Below are positions 32,970 through 33,208 of a DNA stretch of 33,208 bases, piece by piece. The translations under genes and the position numbers were made by a program. Source of the stretch: Candidatus Planktophila sp. Lineage in GTDB: Bacteria > Actinomycetota > Actinomycetes > Nanopelagicales > Nanopelagicaceae. Position 1 is the stretch's first letter, and each line of letters begins with the position of its first letter. The DNA lies in the NCBI GenBank assembly GCA_024641555.1, contig JAHECV010000012.1, forward strand, positions 1 through 33,208, written 5' to 3'. The notes beneath the pieces were generated by a model that did not search any database, was not told where the DNA came from, and was given only the letters and a program-made list of their open reading frames with translations.

Positions 32970-33208
32970 TACTTAGTCACCTTCTTCTTACCAGCAATTG
33001 CTTTACGTGGACCCTTACGAGTACGAGCGTTTGTATGTGTGCGCTGACCACGTACAGGAAGTCCCTTGCGGTGACGGATACCTTGGTAGCTCTGAATTTC
33101 AACTTTACGACGAATGTCGCCAGCGATTTCGCGGCGAAGATCGCCCTCAATCTTGTAGTTAGCTTCGATGTATTCACGAAGCTGTGCGAGTTCTGATTCT
33201 TGCAAATC
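32969..33208 (-). CDS. rpsM: 30S ribosomal protein S13 (C-terminal part)
   Basis: The last 79 codons of S13, cut by the right edge of the window; about 45 N-terminal residues lie outside. [29 protein letters not shown] is the unmistakable S13 C-terminal region that contacts tRNA and bridges the subunits. The frame stays open to the last base with no start codon that makes sense, so it is simply truncated by the window. It is followed directly by rpsK. Confidence 0.97.
   Translation of the reverse strand, partial: DLQESELAQLREYIEANYKIEGDLRREIAGDIRRKVEIQSYQGIRHRKGLPVRGQRTHTNARTRKGPRKAIAGKKKVTK

Overview
The window is a densely packed, almost entirely minus-strand stretch of an actinobacterial chromosome. 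The evidence is a WhiB-family iron-sulfur regulator (WhiB3/WhiD type), a GroEL1-type chaperonin with a histidine-rich tail beside groES, paired guaB and guaB3, and a gene order (glmS, acpS, alr, tsaE, tsaB, rimI, tsaD, groES, groEL, whiB3, guaB, guaB3) that matches the conserved block I recall from Mycobacterium and Streptomyces. Base composition is moderate rather than GC-rich, intergenic gaps are tiny, and many genes overlap by 1 or 4 bases. These traits together fit a streamlined freshwater lineage such as the Nanopelagicales (acI; Planktophila/Nanopelagicus). That placement is inference.

Layout, read in the direction of transcription (right to left). 33208-29587: end of the alpha ribosomal operon (rpsM partial, rpsK, rpsD, rpoA, rplQ), then truA and an ABC-F ATPase. 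27953-15080: a long run starting at a good promoter before rplM: rplM, rpsI, glmM, glmS, a PAP2-like membrane protein, acpS, alr, a complete HAAT-type ABC importer (livG, livF, livH, livM, livK) and a secreted alpha/beta hydrolase, closed by a strong terminator. 15041-12591: tsaE-tsaB-rimI-tsaD, each joined to the next by a 4-base ATGA overlap. 12523-10419: a CIRCE operator, groES, groEL and a terminator hairpin. 10308-2677: one gene for a 2,543-residue secreted repeat protein. 2635-2669: a bidirectional terminator shared with whiB3, the only plus-strand gene (2313-2612). 2164-1: a MerR-type B12-binding regulator with the CarH photoreceptor motif, guaB lacking its CBS domains, and the first 39 codons of guaB3.

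How the parts fit: GlmS and GlmM make glucosamine-1-phosphate for UDP-GlcNAc, and Alr makes D-alanine, so the middle block feeds peptidoglycan synthesis. TsaD/B/E make the t6A tRNA modification. GuaB (and perhaps GuaB3) serve guanine nucleotide synthesis. Onto this backbone three accessory units appear to have been added: the liv importer plus secreted hydrolase between alr and tsaE, the giant surface protein between groEL and whiB3, and the CarH-like regulator where sigD lies in mycobacteria. These insertions are the most informative part of the window. No tRNA, rRNA, insertion sequence or CRISPR array was seen, and no gene-free stretch exceeds 300 bases.
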